In this document: positions 51,091-63,623 of the stretch, in pieces
Layout: the number at the start of each line of letters is the position of its first letter
Position numbering within the stretch: position 1 is the first letter of the stretch
Origin: Lotus japonicus
Taxonomy: Eukaryota; Streptophyta; Magnoliopsida; Fabales; Fabaceae
DNA: 64,000 nt
Reading direction: 5' to 3'
Assembly: GCF_012489685.1 (NCBI RefSeq)
Contig: NC_080044.1
Location: forward strand, 16,844,369 to 16,908,368
Notes under the pieces: model-generated
The model's input: the letters and a program-made list of their open reading frames with translations, nothing else
Database searches by the model: none
Told to the model about the DNA's origin: nothing
Position numbers and translations under genes: made by a program

Positions 51091-54000
51091 CTACTCCCTA
51101 ACAGTTACAAAACCCAAAGAATCCGCCACAAGAAGATGTTCCATTCCAGGTGGGGGATCCTGGAGAAGAAGGTAATGCTGATCCTGAGTTGCTCCTGCTT
51201 TAGCCAAGAAATCCGCGCAGGCGTTCCCTTCTCGCAAAACATGAACCACCCGAACAACCCAATCACGCCTCAAGAGATCAAGGATACTAGCAACCAACAC
51301 AGCTTCTTCATGAAACTGATTTGGTGGCTTCTCAATCAAGCCAACTGCCAACAAGGAGTCAGAGAAACACTCAATCTGTCTATATCCCAGGGCCCATGCA
51401 ATGTTCAACCCGTGGCAGATGGCTAAGAGTTCCATATGCAACACTGACCCCTGACCACCATATCCAAGAAAACCCATGATCCAAGTGCCATCAGCATGAC
51501 GAAGACACCCACCAAACCCCGAACGCAAAGGAACTCCCAACGAACTGCCATCACAATTGACAGCAACCGCTGGAGCTACTGGCGCTATCCAAGAAACGAG
51601 GCGCGGATGCGACGGAAGCTGGGACGGAGACCACAAACGAAGCAGCAGCTGCCGCTGCTCTTGAATTAACCGCATAAGCTTCTCCTCCGGGATAATAGTC
51701 TGAGCCATTATAGCTTGATTACGGGCAGTCCAGATGCCCCAAATAGTCGCTAATCCCGACGCTTCGGTTCCAACCAAAACTCTCTTGATCCACTCCCTCG
51801 GATCACCAGCAACAAAGGACGAATGACTCGGATTGAGACCCATCCGATACCAAACACGACGAGCGAACCAACAATCCCGGAGGCAATGAAGGATAGTCTC
51901 AGGGTAAAGATTGCAACGCGTGCACAGGGGAGTTGCGGCCATATTCCTGCTAAACCGAACATGATTCACAGGCAAAGAGTTGCGACAGCACAACCAAATC
52001 AAGAAATTGATTTTGAAAGGACCCTTGAGCTTCCAAATCCAAAGCCAATCGGAATCAAGATCAGGATCAACTCTATCCTGAATTAACCAATGATATCCAG
52101 CTCGCGCTGAATAAACTCCAGAGGTATCCATATCCCAGATCACGCAGTCAGGCACACAGGAATTCACCAAGCACTCGCGGGCCAAAATCATCCCCTTAAC
52201 GTCATCGGGGAGGTGAGTATAGAGCCGAGAGAGGTTCCAAGAACCCGCCACGATCACATCACGAACAGTCAATTGGATATCATGAATATCCATCACAGGA
52301 ACTAGATTGCACAATTTAAAATTACCCAGCCATTCATCGAACCAAAAAGAAGAGGTATCGTTGCCAAGCTTAAAACAGAAACCGGAATTAAGCTCGTCTC
52401 TCGCCTTTTGGATGGCCTGCCAAACCATCGAGCCTCGCGTAGCCGGAGCAGCGAGCAAATTATCCCCCACACCATACTTCTCACGGATCAGCGCAACCCA
52501 GGGTTTCTTCTCATTCTGAACCAACTCCCAAACATTCTTACCCAGGAGCGCAATATTGTGCTCTCGGGCCTTTCGTAACCCCAAACCTCCATACCGCTTG
52601 GGAAGAGCCACAGACTCCCAATTTACCAATGGAATACCATGCTGACCCGTGCCTTTCCAGATGAACCTTCTAATCGTACCATCAATATCATTACAAACAC
52701 CAGTAGGAATCCAGGTGTGCTGCATACAATAGGTAGCCATGGATGAAAGAACCGACTGGGCAAGGGTGACACGGCCAGCTCTATTGAGTAGAGTATGTTT
52801 CCAAGCGGCGACCCGAGAGCTAATTTTATCAACCAAAAACTGAAAATCATTCCGAGTTGCCCTCTTATGGAAGATAGGGAACCCAAGATATTTTCCAATA
52901 CTAGGAGAAAAAACAATCCCTGTAATTTCTGAAATGCGCTCCTTCATGAGGGGAGATAAATTCTGATGTCCCATGGCCTTGGACTTACTCTCATTCACAC
53001 GTAACCCGGAAGCATGACAGAACGATGCTAGAATGTCCCTTGCTAGAGATACCTGCGTGACGTTAGCCCTAGTGAAGAGCAGAAGATCATCAACAAACAA
53101 CAAATGTGATAGCTTAAGAGAAGAGCCATTCACCGTCACTGGCTTCCACCTTCCATCCTGAACCGCTGAGGAAATAAGAGAACTCAATCGTTCCATGCAC
53201 AGGACAAAAAGGTAAGGGGAAAGAGGATCCCCTTGTCGAAGTCCTCGCTTGGGTTTGAACCCTTGGAGTCTATCACCATTCCAAAGAACAGAAAGAGACA
53301 CCGAAGTCAAGCAAAACATAATTAACCGGATGCACTTTGTAGGAAAACCAAACTCAATCAAAGTAGCCTCAAGAAAACGCCAATCAAGCCGATCATACGC
53401 TTTCTCAAGGTCCAACTTAAAGATGACATCCCCCTCCCTGCAATTGGATTTCATCATAGAGTGAACCACCTCCTGAAGCACAATGGCATTATCAGTAGTA
53501 CTTCTACCTGGGATGAAGCTACTCTGAAACGGACTGATGAGACCATTGAGGAACGGACGGATCCTATTCACCAAAACTTTTGAGATAAGCTTATGAAGCA
53601 CGTTGCAAAGACTGATGGGCCTCAATTCCTTAAAGGTCTTCGGGTTGTCCCCCTTCGGAATTAAGACAATGAGAGTTTCGGCAACAATCGGATCGAACTG
53701 ACCTGAATCAAACGCATCACGGATAAAAAAGAAGACTGAATCCCCTACAATGTCCCAATATTTCTTATAAAAGCAAGCTTGGAACCCATCCGGTCCTGGA
53801 GCCTTAAAAGATCCCATCTGTTGAATAGCCATGGACACTTCCTCCTTTGTGATGGGCTTCTCTAGCTCAATCGAACCTTCAGCTGGGAAGGTCGCCAACA
53901 GAGGAGTGGAGATACAAGAAGGATCAACAGTGTCACAAGTAACAAACAAGTTAGTGTAAAACGCTTGCGCCTCAACCTTAAGTTGTTCTCCATCAGTGCA

Positions 54001-55175
54001 CCAATTGCCATTTGCCAAAGTCATCCCCTGAATATGATTTCGCCGCCGGCGAATGACTGTCTGAGCATGGAAGAAATCAGTGTTACGATCTCCATACCTG
54101 ACCCACTTTTCTCTAGATTTCTGAAACCACAGCATCTCCTCTTGGGCCAAGATATCTTCCTGTTCCAACCTCAGGTCCTTGAGGCGTCTTTCTAACACTG
54201 CCGAGTCAACATGTTCCAATCTATTCTGAACATTCCTGATTTCTGCTGCCACACGTCTCTTCTTGTGGAATATATTACCAAAGACGTTTCTATTAAAGGT
54301 GATCGAGTCTTCCTGGACATGTCTCAAGGAAGAAACAAGCCAAGGAACCCCTTTCTGCCAAGCATCAGAGACTATCTGTTGGTACTGTGGATGCTCCATC
54401 CAAGCGGCTTCAAACCTAAAAGGTTTGTTAATCAAAGATCCATGTCGCGGGCTACACCGGAGTAACAAAGGGTTATGATCTGAATGCTGGCGCGCAAGCA
54501 CTTCAAGAGACCCATTCGGAAATCCCACGCGCCACGCTAGGTTAGCCAAGGCTCGATCAAGTCGGCGGTGAAGAGGGGGGTGCCCCTGAGCATGCCGGAA
54601 CCAAGTAAAGGAGAACCCAAAAGAGCCGAGGTCAAGGAGGCCACAAGATTCAAAATTATCCACAAACGTTCGCGCGCGGGCTGGAGAGAAGTCACCTCCT
54701 CGTTGCTCATTAGAAGTAGCTATATCATTAAAGTCCCCCCTATCACGGCCCATGGTCCCTGAACTGAGTTCGCGACACCCCGGAGATGGTCCCAAAGGCT
54801 TTGTCGGAGGGTGGGGGTTGGGCTCGCATAAATGCCAGTACCCACCCACGAAGCAGTACCTGAAGTGAATCTTAAACTAATAGCCTGTGGGTGTGTGGCC
54901 ACCACAGAGACTTGTAAACTGAGAGAAGTAAGGGCCAACGCCCACACCCCGCCTGAATGACCACGCGCCTCCTCAATAGCTACAGGCCTGTACCCCAACC
55001 TCAACCAAAAAGCGCTCATTCTATGAAATTGAGTATGAGTTTCAAGAATAAAGCAGATATCTGGTTTGATACGTCTGACTAACTCTTTCAAGTTACGCTT
55101 GCAAGTAGCATTCGCTGCGCCTCGCACATTCCAAGAAAGAATTGTTATGCTAGTTGTGTCTAACATAAGAAACAA
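51091..55175 (-). pseudogene. LINE ORF2: endonuclease-reverse transcriptase-RNase H, one frameshift
   Basis: Starts at 55175, 33 bases after ORF1. The APE-type endonuclease opens with TILSWNVRGA and ILETH. The frame is lost within a run of six C on the plus strand (54735-54740) and continues in another frame with DFNDIA, HSDHNP and so on to 51091. Reverse transcriptase has FKAPGPDGFQ, LISVPKG-like LIPKGDNPKTF, RPISLCNV, GLRQGDPLSPYLF and FVDDLLLF. A zinc-binding zf-RVT region follows (about 52110-51850), then a plant-type RNase H starting at VNCDGSS (about 51570-51150). The single indel would block full-length ORF2 unless it is a sequencing error in the homopolymer. Confidence 0.9.
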
Positions 55176-55208
55176 TCAAGGGAAAACACTAAATCACCCT
55201 CCAAGTGA

Positions 55209-56735
55209 TTATTGAGTCACCTGCTCTTGTCCAAAAGGTTCATATGGACCCTCTACATTCGTTCCCAAGTGCTTCGTGTGAGAAGCACCAGCAGCATTCT
55301 TCAACAAAATCATATTTGGAGAGTTCAAGGACCCAGTCCCAGCATTGAATACCTGACCTCCCATGGTAAGAGGCTGGCTTTGGTACTTTGTGGGTCCCTC
55401 AAGTCTACCACCGGCAACATGGTTGGATGAAGCAAAAGAGGTGCGTATGGCATCATCACCTTTACGTCGTTTTTTACTTCCTAAAGACTTAATAGGAGCG
55501 GGCCCACCACTCCCCACATCTTGGCTTGCGGCCAAATGATTGCTACCAGCACGTGCATTCCCAGGGCGCACACTCTCAGGAGCATCTGAACGTTGACTTG
55601 CTTTATTGGCTCCAACATCCTTGGTAGCCCGTGGGCCCCCAAACTGAAAAATATGTTTCTTCTTTTTACTTCTTTTTGAAACCACAAGCCAATCACCTGC
55701 GACCTCCAAGACACTGGGGTCCACCTCCTCAATTTCCTGCTTTTTTGTTTCCGTGATGCCCTCACTCTCGGTATCAGCCGTTAGAGGAATCTCCTTAGAT
55801 TCCGCACCTACCATTCCAGCATCAGAAGTGGGGCCACCCTCTAGGGTTGATTCAGGTTGTGGAGGCGTGTTCCCTAGGGTTTCAGGTGTGACCGACGACG
55901 GCGCATTCCCGAACGGTGGCGTAGCCTCAGACTCTGGCACTTGGATAGGTGGGGGATTATGGCATTCACGCCCTCGATGGCCATAACAACCGCACTTAGA
56001 GCATATGATGTGCAGCCCCTCATACTCAATTTTATACCAATAGCCTTCAAACCAGAATTTGCCCACAACAGGTTTGGTGAGATCAAGCTGAACACAGATA
56101 CGAGCAAACCGTCCCCTCTCTGCCTTCAACGTGTTTATGTCCACTTTAACTGGTGTGCCTATCAATTTCGCCATGGACATTAGGAAGCTCTCATCATAGA
56201 ATGTCACATTCAAGTCTGGGACACGGATCCAAGCCAAGGTAGTTGTAATCTTAGCAGCCGGGCTGATAAAGTCCTTACTCCATGGAGCCACCGCTAAATA
56301 ATGATCGAACACCATCCAGGGCCCTCCATCCATTACTTTCTTCCGGTCCTCCGCCCTGTCCATCTTAACCATGAAGAAGCCATTGCCAATATCAAGGAGA
56401 TCAAACTCCCCGGACAACCTCCACATAGCGCTCAGTTGGGTCTTCATCAAGCGAAACCCAAGTTTCTTTCCCAGGAGACCAACTACAAGGTCATCCTTCC
56501 AAGGTGAGCACATGCCATCAATCACTGATTTGTCCACATGAAGTCGCGGCAGTTGCATGTTACCATTAACATACGTCACTTTCATCTTGCCAGTCTCCCA
56601 TAGGTCTTCTACCATCTTCGGCGAGGGTTGCTGAGCATCTCCCATGAGCATATCCCTGAAGGAAGAGCGTGGCCGCTCCCCTTCCGCTTCCGGCGGCCGT
56701 ACGAGTGCAGTGCTGTTCTCGGTCTCGACTTCCAT
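55209..56735 (-). CDS. LINE ORF1: DUF4283 and zinc-knuckle protein (508 aa)
   Basis: Nucleic-acid-binding partner of the LINE, expected to coat its RNA. Residues about 60-215 match the plant DUF4283 domain (MDGGPWMVFDHYLAVAPW, WIRVPDLNVTFYDESFL), followed by a CCHC knuckle CSKCGCYGHRGREC near 240-255 and a long low-complexity tail with a basic KRSKKKKH patch. The frame is intact. The start ATG lies about 40 bases inside the element's 5' end. Confidence 0.9.
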   Translation of the reverse strand: MEVETENSTALVRPPEAEGERPRSSFRDMLMGDAQQPSPKMVEDLWETGKMKVTYVNGNMQLPRLHVDKSVIDGMCSPWKDDLVVGLLGKKLGFRLMKTQLSAMWRLSGEFDLLDIGNGFFMVKMDRAEDRKKVMDGGPWMVFDHYLAVAPWSKDFISPAAKITTTLAWIRVPDLNVTFYDESFLMSMAKLIGTPVKVDINTLKAERGRFARICVQLDLTKPVVGKFWFEGYWYKIEYEGLHIICSKCGCYGHRGRECHNPPPIQVPESEATPPFGNAPSSVTPETLGNTPPQPESTLEGGPTSDAGMVGAESKEIPLTADTESEGITETKKQEIEEVDPSVLEVAGDWLVVSKRSKKKKHIFQFGGPRATKDVGANKASQRSDAPESVRPGNARAGSNHLAASQDVGSGGPAPIKSLGSKKRRKGDDAIRTSFASSNHVAGGRLEGPTKYQSQPLTMGGQVFNAGTGSLNSPNMILLKNAAGASHTKHLGTNVEGPYEPFGQEQVTQ

Positions 56736-57035
56736 AGGGTTTGACTAAATTGTTTTTTTTTTTGGGTACATGTTATCTCATTATAGATATATAATAATAC
56801 TTACATGTCAAAACGGATTTAAATGAAAAATAGATTTTTTTTTTAAAAATTAAAAAGAAACACCAATGATACTCCTAAGTCCTAACATCAAAAAACGAAA
56901 ACTTAAAAAAAATTAACATATTTTTTTTGTCAATAAAACCCATGTAAAGAGCCACCAACACCGGAATACAATAAGTTTTGACAAAAAAAAAAGTAAAGCA
57001 AACACTAAATCTATTGGGCCTTTGACACAAAATGA

Positions 57036-57343
57036 TACTCCCTCCGGTCCTATTTATAAGCATGAAAGAGAAGAAAAATCTTGGTCCTTTTTATAAGAAC
57101 CAAATGAAAGTTTGAGCTATATTAATTAATTTTTTCCAATGATGCCCTTATTAATTCTAACTTGTAAAATGTGTCTCATTAATTATTCTCTCTCTTTTCC
57201 ACTTTCCAACACTAATAACAAAGGGTAATTTTGGAAGTTCATTTTAATTTAAGACAAATTTAATGCATTTTATCTAGTTTAACTACATTTCTTAAACTAT
57301 GTGAATTTTTTTTTGTTGCTTATAAATAGGACCAGAGGGAGTA
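57036..57343. mobile_element. Stowaway-type MITE
   Basis: Ends TACTCCCTCCGGTCC and GGACCAGAGGGAGTA are inverted and end in TA, and CTATTTATAAGCA pairs with TGCTTATAAATAG inside. 308 bases, no coding capacity. Compare 19291-19440 and 58658-58937. Confidence 0.82.
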
Positions 57344-57974
57344 TGACAAATCCTAATATTAGAGTCTCACTCCTTCTAACGTTAACAACAATGCTGCTTC
57401 CTTCTAACTTCTACTTACCAAGTTAAAATTGGAAATATGCGACACAAGTTCTTTAACATTTAAATTGATGAAAATAAAATATCAGTTTTGTGTAATTTTT
57501 GGATAGTTATTTGATAATTTTATGAGTAAATGGGCTGAATGGGATTGAGGTAGCCCACTAAGATGATATACAATGAGGTAGTTGAATATCCGTGTTTCAA
57601 CTGTTAAATAGTTGCAATGGAGGTGTTGAAAGACATCTGCAATGGAGGTGTTGAAAGACATGTTCAATATTCAACCGGTTGAATACTTTCAACATGGTTG
57701 AATGAATAGTAAGTGAATCCACTTAATACATTTGGTAAAATCTCATTGGTTGTTGTAATTTCCAGATTTTTATCTCATTCTAATTATTTGGGGTCAATTA
57801 TTTCGTAGTAAATTAATTTTTTTTCACCAAAATTTATCATTTTTGTGTGTCTATAAATAGAGACTTGGTTCATTTGATTTGGACACCGAAAAAAAAATGA
57901 CATTTTTCCCTCTAGTTTTTCTATTTAGCCTCCAATAAACTCTTGTTTGTACCTCTAAATATCTTTTTAGTAAA

Positions 57975-58466
57975 ATGGATTCCAACAATAACCCTTTTCA
58001 AAATTCTGCCAATTACCCTTTCAACTACCTAAATCTCAACAACTACAAAATTGAAAATGAATCTTCCAACCATCGAGGTCCCCCAAATATACGAAGTTAT
58101 GGATTTTCTCCAAATTTCATCATGCTGTCATCTAATCCAAATTATAGTCAATATTATGGACCAATGATGTCTTATTCATCTCAAGCACCCCCCCTGTTAT
58201 TCTTCTACTCCAATGGGAAATGAAAATGTTCCGAATGTTGGACTTGATGAACTTCCTGAATTTTCTACACAAATGGGTCTTGATGAAGCCACTCCAAATG
58301 TTCCGAGCGGTCGTCATGAAGTCACTCCAAATGCAAAGGATTCAACTCCTACTCGCCGGAAAAACGTCAATTGGACCACTGATCATAATTTAGTTCTAAT
58401 TAGTGGGTGGATTAAATATGGAACAAACAATGTTGTTGGGAGAAACCAAAAAAGTGAGGCATATTA
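57975..58466 (+). pseudogene. Harbinger ORF1 (MYB/SANT-like) fragment, frameshifted
   Basis: Reads MDSNNNPFQNSANYPFNYLN at the start, an Asn/Ser/Tyr/Pro-rich N-terminus typical of plant Harbinger ORF1 proteins. The frame changes at a seven-C run (58188-58194), then continues with LDELPEFSTQMGLDEATPN, TPTRRKNVNWTTDHNLVLIS and GWIKYGTNNVVGRNQKSEAY before a stop. The WTTDHNLVLISGW block is the start of the SANT/trihelix-like fold; the rest of that domain is missing. The full protein helps the separate nuclease bind DNA; this copy cannot. Confidence 0.8.
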
Positions 58467-58657
58467 GGGTAAAATTGCGGATTAGTTGTTTTAATAATGA
58501 CTATCCCTATATCTCGTCTTTTTTTACTTGCAAGAAAAAATTAATTAAGAATATAAAATAAAAAATAAAAAAATAAAAAATAAATTATTAAACTAGAAAT
58601 AAAAAATTTAACTCTTAATTATTTTAATTTGATTTAAATTGATAATTGTTGTTAATA

Positions 58658-58937
58658 TACTCCCTCCGTTCCTAAATAACTGACACTATTTCTATCTAAA
58701 TTTTGTTCCTAATTATCTGCCACTTTACAAAGTTCAAGAGAGCATTAATTATATTTTACCAATTGTATCCTTCATTTATTGGTGGTAGAAAAGTTGAAAA
58801 GTTAGAATTAATATGAGAGATAAAGGGTATAGTAGGAAGTTAGATTGTAATTTTAATAAAACAAGAACATTAATTGCTATTTCTTAATACTTGTGCAACA
58901 ATCTTAAAGTGTCAGATATTTAGGAACGGAGGAAGTA
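58658..58937. mobile_element. Stowaway-type MITE nested in the Harbinger-like element
   Basis: Ends TACTCCCTCCGTTCCTAAAT and ATTTAGGAACGGAGGAAGTA are inverted, with TA at each end; internal TGACACT pairs with AGTGTCA. 280 bases without coding capacity. Confidence 0.85.
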
Positions 58938-59186
58938 TAATCACAAAAACAAAAACATAAAAGAAAATAAGAATATGAAATAAAAGTGGTAGGGTAGGAT
59001 AGGGTGTTAAATTTTAATAAACAAAACAATTGTAGTGAGTAAGAGTTGAATGTGTGTTGAATTATTAGGTGAAAGAGAGAGAAGATGATGTGGAGTGTGA
59101 AAAGTGAAAAAGGAGGATATTGAATCTTAAAAATATTGTACATAGTCTAATGGGCTCCGGAAGAGTCAACAATCAACATTTAAACA

Positions 59187-61723
59187 TCTATATACTTTAT
59201 AAAAGAAAATCTTTATCTACAAAAATTTAACAAATGACACTCCCACAATGATTTTCCTCCCACCCCTCTCTCTGGTTGACAAGTGTCACAGCCAGAGAGA
59301 CTTTCACACATTAATTATACAAACTTATTTTTCTATAACTTTGATTCTTTGTCCCCTATTAAATGACCTCTACCAAATAGAATTCATGCACAACCCACCA
59401 AGAATTATATTGGATTTTGCTTTTTCTTATTTAAAAAAATATATTTATTTTCCTTAATGAAGATCTGATATATATTATTTCCGAAATTAATTTTTAATGA
59501 TTAAAATATAATAGTGAGATTTGAATTTGAAATAAATAATGTCGTGATGCATTTCCTTTGATTTAGGTGGTGATGCCCATCATTGACAACCTTAATTTTG
59601 CTTGACTTTTTGTGTTTAATGCTTGACTTTTTTTCATTTAAAATATAAATTAAAATTGATTCTAATTAATGCTTGACTATTATTTGTATGAATTAGAGTC
59701 CAATCAATGCTGTCGAATTTGAGCTAACTCGAATGGAAAAAAAAATTCATTATGTTTAGTCATCATATTCAAATTATCCATAAAAAGTCATTACAATGAA
59801 AAAAAATATTCTACTAAAAAGTCAATGAAATATTATTTTCACCTTTTCTCATCATTAACCCTAATTCCAACTCAACTATAAATACTCCCTTAAGTTGCCC
59901 CTCTCCTCCATCATTCCAATAGTTTTATAACCGTTTAATAAGTTGAATGTTTTTTCAATTGCAGATGATGATTATCAGATCATGGTTTGGAACTATATGC
60001 ACAGGTGAAGTCGATTTTTGATTTTTGATTGTTTATAATTTTCAAATTGATTTTTTTATCTCCCTGTAATGTTCACTCATAACATATTGATTTTAGGAAA
60101 AAAAAATTCATGTGATATATCATGTGTGTTGAATGTGTCTAGGAATATAAAATGTAATTTTTTGGTATATCATAAGCGTTTAATGTATCAGGTGGACGAT
60201 GATGAACTCAAACTTACAAATAATTTTAAATTATGAGTACCAAATCTACAGAACTCCCCAGATCAAAGAGTTCTACTACGACCCAGATTCCAGAGTACCA
60301 AATTATAGCAAATTCACAAACATCACGTCTAGAAACGTTTTAATTTTCTGATTTGATTTCTTAATGCACGAACATCAGCAATTTCCTATTATTAAATTTG
60401 TAGTATAAACTTCTGATTTGATTGTGTCTAATTAATTGTCAAATCTCAATATTTAAATTAATATTTGACTAATATATAAATATTTTTTTATTCAAATGTG
60501 TATATTTGGTATCAGAATATAATTACTTAATCGTTTAAATCTGCAAGATTTTCCTCAATTTAAATATTCGAATTTTTATAAAAAAACCTTTTGACCAAAC
60601 TTATTTAATGATTATTTCAAAAATTGAAGTTAGTCAAATATCAGCAAAATTAATGCTATATTCCAGGTTAATTAATTTTATTCAAATACTATATCTCTTA
60701 CGTTTTCTTTTTTAATTTTAGTGATTAGTGCACTTATTTAATGATATTTGAATTAACCTATTTAAAGATTATTTCAAAAAATAAAGTTAGGTAAATATCA
60801 AAAAAATTAATTGCTGAATTAATTTCCCTTTATAATAAAAAAAGTTTTTAGTACACTTATTTAGCAATTCTTAAATGCATTAATTTTTACTCAATGGTTT
60901 AATAAAGTTATTTTTGCTTTCGAAAAAATTGATCAATGAAGACAAATTTGATCAATAAAGACAAATTTTAAAAATAAAGAAATGAGAACATGTACAAAAT
61001 TATGAGAAAATATTAATTGCGATAAATAGACTTTTAAAAAATAGTGAGATATTCAGTTTAGGAATTTATGCTGTTTTTTATGGTATTATTTTTCACTACA
61101 ACCTAACATAAATTTTGAAAACCATAATAATAGTAAATAATTTTGATGAGATATTATCAAGCTTAATTTCATGCTTTCAATGTGCAAAATATTTAATAGG
61201 ATAACAAAGGTTTTTGCATACGATTAATATGCTTTCAAATGAAATTCTTTAATGAAATCAATTATGATTAAGCTTCAAATTTGGCATAATCAAACAATCT
61301 ATGCACATATTAATTATGATTTGTTTTTTTAAATAATAACTAACGTTTTTACACCGTGTGTTGCACGGCGATATTTGATCTCATTATTTAGGCACATATT
61401 AATAAATTAAGATATGAAAAAATGAACATTCAACCAAACAAAATCACAATGAGTGTCACACACACACACATATATATACATATAATAGTGTTTTCGATTT
61501 CAATTTATCATACCATTACTTATATTTACTTAGTTTTTTTAAAAAAATACTTAAGTAATATGAAAAATCATTTTGATAATCACACAAAATTTTACAAGTT
61601 GTATGACACTCATTGTGGTTTTTTTTAGTTGAATGCTCATTTTTTTTCATATCTTAATTTATTAATACGTGCCTAAATAATGAGATCATGTTCACCGTGC
61701 AACGCACGGGGTAAAAACGCTAG
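59187..61723 (+). mobile_element. Non-autonomous Helitron
   Basis: Starts TCTATATACTTTATAAAAG right after an A and ends with the hairpin CCGTGCAACGCACGG, a short spacer and CTAG followed by T. TC start, hairpin plus CTRR end and insertion between A and T match Helitrons. No Rep/helicase protein is present in its 2.5 kb of AT-rich DNA, so it depends on another copy. A short gene-like scrap around 59248-59457 is not recognised. The 3' portion forms the inverted repeat at 61340-61723. Confidence 0.7.
61340..61723. repeat. Large inverted repeat made of two Helitron-type 3' ends
   Basis: Arms 61340-61459 and 61603-61723 pair over about 120 bases (for example CTCATTATTTAGGCAC against GTGCCTAAATAATGAG). 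Each outer tip carries the GC hairpin and TTTTTAC/GTAAAAA next to CTAG or its variant TTAG. The spacer contains CA and TA dinucleotide runs. Confidence 0.85.
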
Positions 61724-63618
61724 TGATTTTATAATTTGACAAACATGATTTTGTGATTGTTGTATCTGTACATTTAAACATGATTTTATGATGATGGCAT
61801 CTGTCATAATGGTTTCCTTTCTAGAGGATATATAAACTACACTTAAGATAGAAGAAGAAGAAGCTTGTTGTAAATTTTACATTTTAAAATGATTTTATTT
61901 TATTCATTTAATATTGTTTTCTAAAACAAGGTTAAAGTAATTGAATCATAGAACTGATACTTAGATGATGCTAGTATAGTAGCCTACCTTGGCGCTATTT
62001 TTTACCGATAAAATTTTAATATTTATTTGTTTTAATAATTAAATTTTTTAAATAAAATTTTATTTAACAAAAGAAAAACTTTTGATAAAATAATTCCTCT
62101 TAATATGATTAAAAAATAATTGAAGTACTTAAACTAAATTTTGGAATAATTAGCAAATAGAATGAAATTATTTTAAAAGCTCATTTTTCTTCTAATAATT
62201 TAAATGTTTATTAGTAATTATGTAGAATATCTATTTAATTGTTTATTTTTTATTTTTTATATTAGTAAGGCAATATCTACATATTAATTATTCTTTTAGC
62301 CCTGTCGGTCATATATAGCAGCATATTTTACTATTTTTTAGTTCTGTCGGTCCAAAAGACACCCCCATTTTTCAAAATTATCATAACAATACTTAACTTT
62401 TTTTTATGGTCTGTCTCTCCAATGTTCATGTCCTCTTCGGTGACTACCACTTACCCCACCCCAATCATCCCTATTTTTATCTTTTATTTTCATTTATCCA
62501 ATTGAAAACCTAATCCCTCACACGACATTTTTTTTTTAGATAAGCCAACAAATAGTATTCGACCTTACCACAAGGGGTGCCCAAATACAAGAAAGGAAGA
62601 AAAAAAAATCTAAAAACAAGCAAATAACATAGTCAATGGCTCCCACTAAAACACAACCAACAAATGAGACCAAGACCAAAGAACCGCCGAACATAACCAA
62701 GCCCTATAAGATGCAAGGCGTCACCAACTCAAACTCCCCACCCGTAATTACAGAACAATGTTTGATGCAACATAAAAGTGATAAACAGTCCAAGATTCAA
62801 AAAAATTATAAAAATTATTCAAAAAATGATGCTCAATTTCACAATTTGTAATAAGAGATTTTGCAAAAGAAAAAAAAGATACGAGCATAGTGATAGAACG
62901 AGATTTTGAAATCAATATTAAAAACTTAAGAATATGAGCACTGAGCAGTACCAAATTTGACGGAGTCGGGGAAAAGGATAAAAAAATCGCAGGTGTGAAA
63001 TTCATCTTCTCGGCAATAACTATCTGTGAAGAAAGAAGATAGCAAATGTATCTCCTATTTATAATGAAATAGGAAAACGTATTCTTGATTCGACTTGAAG
63101 GTGAAAGCTACAAGGTTTTGAGTCCGTGTTAGAGTTAATCATCTAATAATTTTGTTTGCTAGACATAAAGTTAGGTTTGTAAGTCACTTAAACACCAAAA
63201 CTTAATGATAATTATCTTTCTTGATTAGAAAGTTATTTCTATCACTCATGAAATACATTGATGAGAGTAGGTTGAACTGATGAATCATATGTTTAGACTT
63301 GATTTGCATTTGAATCATTAGAAGGTAAAAATGTCAATCAATGAAGTCAAATTCGAACAAGCTTATTATCCATGTTGTAACTCTGTCATTTTATTTTTAT
63401 TTATTGATTTTTATCTTCTTTTGCAAACAAACAATCTATTATGAATCCATTATTCGAATTTGTTAACTATTGAATGATATTATCATATTAATATCACATT
63501 TCTCAGAGGATGAAAACACTCATATCTGCTTACTACAATTAAACCATAAAAAATTAAGTTAAAAACAGTAGAAACAAGGAAAAAAGAACTTTATCGTTCA
63601 TGTCCAACGTTTCAAGGT
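61724..63618. other. AT-rich intergenic DNA, no gene seen
   Basis: No recognisable gene. Frames at 62636 (+) and 62748 (-) are short and low in complexity. The segment near 62570-62760 is A/C-rich and could be the tail of an old retroelement. Confidence 0.4.
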
Positions 63619-63623
63619 GTCCG

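Larger units (their letters stand above)
51032..56774 (-). mobile_element. Full-length L1-type LINE
   Basis: A 5743-bp non-LTR retrotransposon in minus orientation, ending in a poly(A) tract (T run on the plus strand up to 51040), bounded by the 18-bp duplication. It carries ORF1 and an endonuclease-reverse transcriptase-RNase H ORF2, the plant L1 layout. It lies about 0.75 kb beyond the stop codon of DWF4, on the opposite strand. Apart from one frameshift it appears intact, so the insertion is probably recent. Confidence 0.93.
57562..59147 (+). mobile_element. Harbinger-like element with broken MYB/SANT ORF1
   Basis: Flanked by TAA (57559-57561 and 59148-59150). Short diverged ends GATGATATACAATG and ATTGTACATAGTC are inverted. 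The right portion matches, in reverse, the left portion of 45619-46483. It carries an ORF1 remnant of the MYB/SANT type used by PIF/Harbinger elements and no nuclease gene. A Stowaway MITE (58658-58937) is nested in it. Confidence 0.7.

Noticed and set aside
54743..54849. ATG at 54849 as the start of LINE ORF2
   Set aside because: Residues before DFND do not match an endonuclease; the true N-terminus is in the other frame from 55175, so this is a frameshift artefact.
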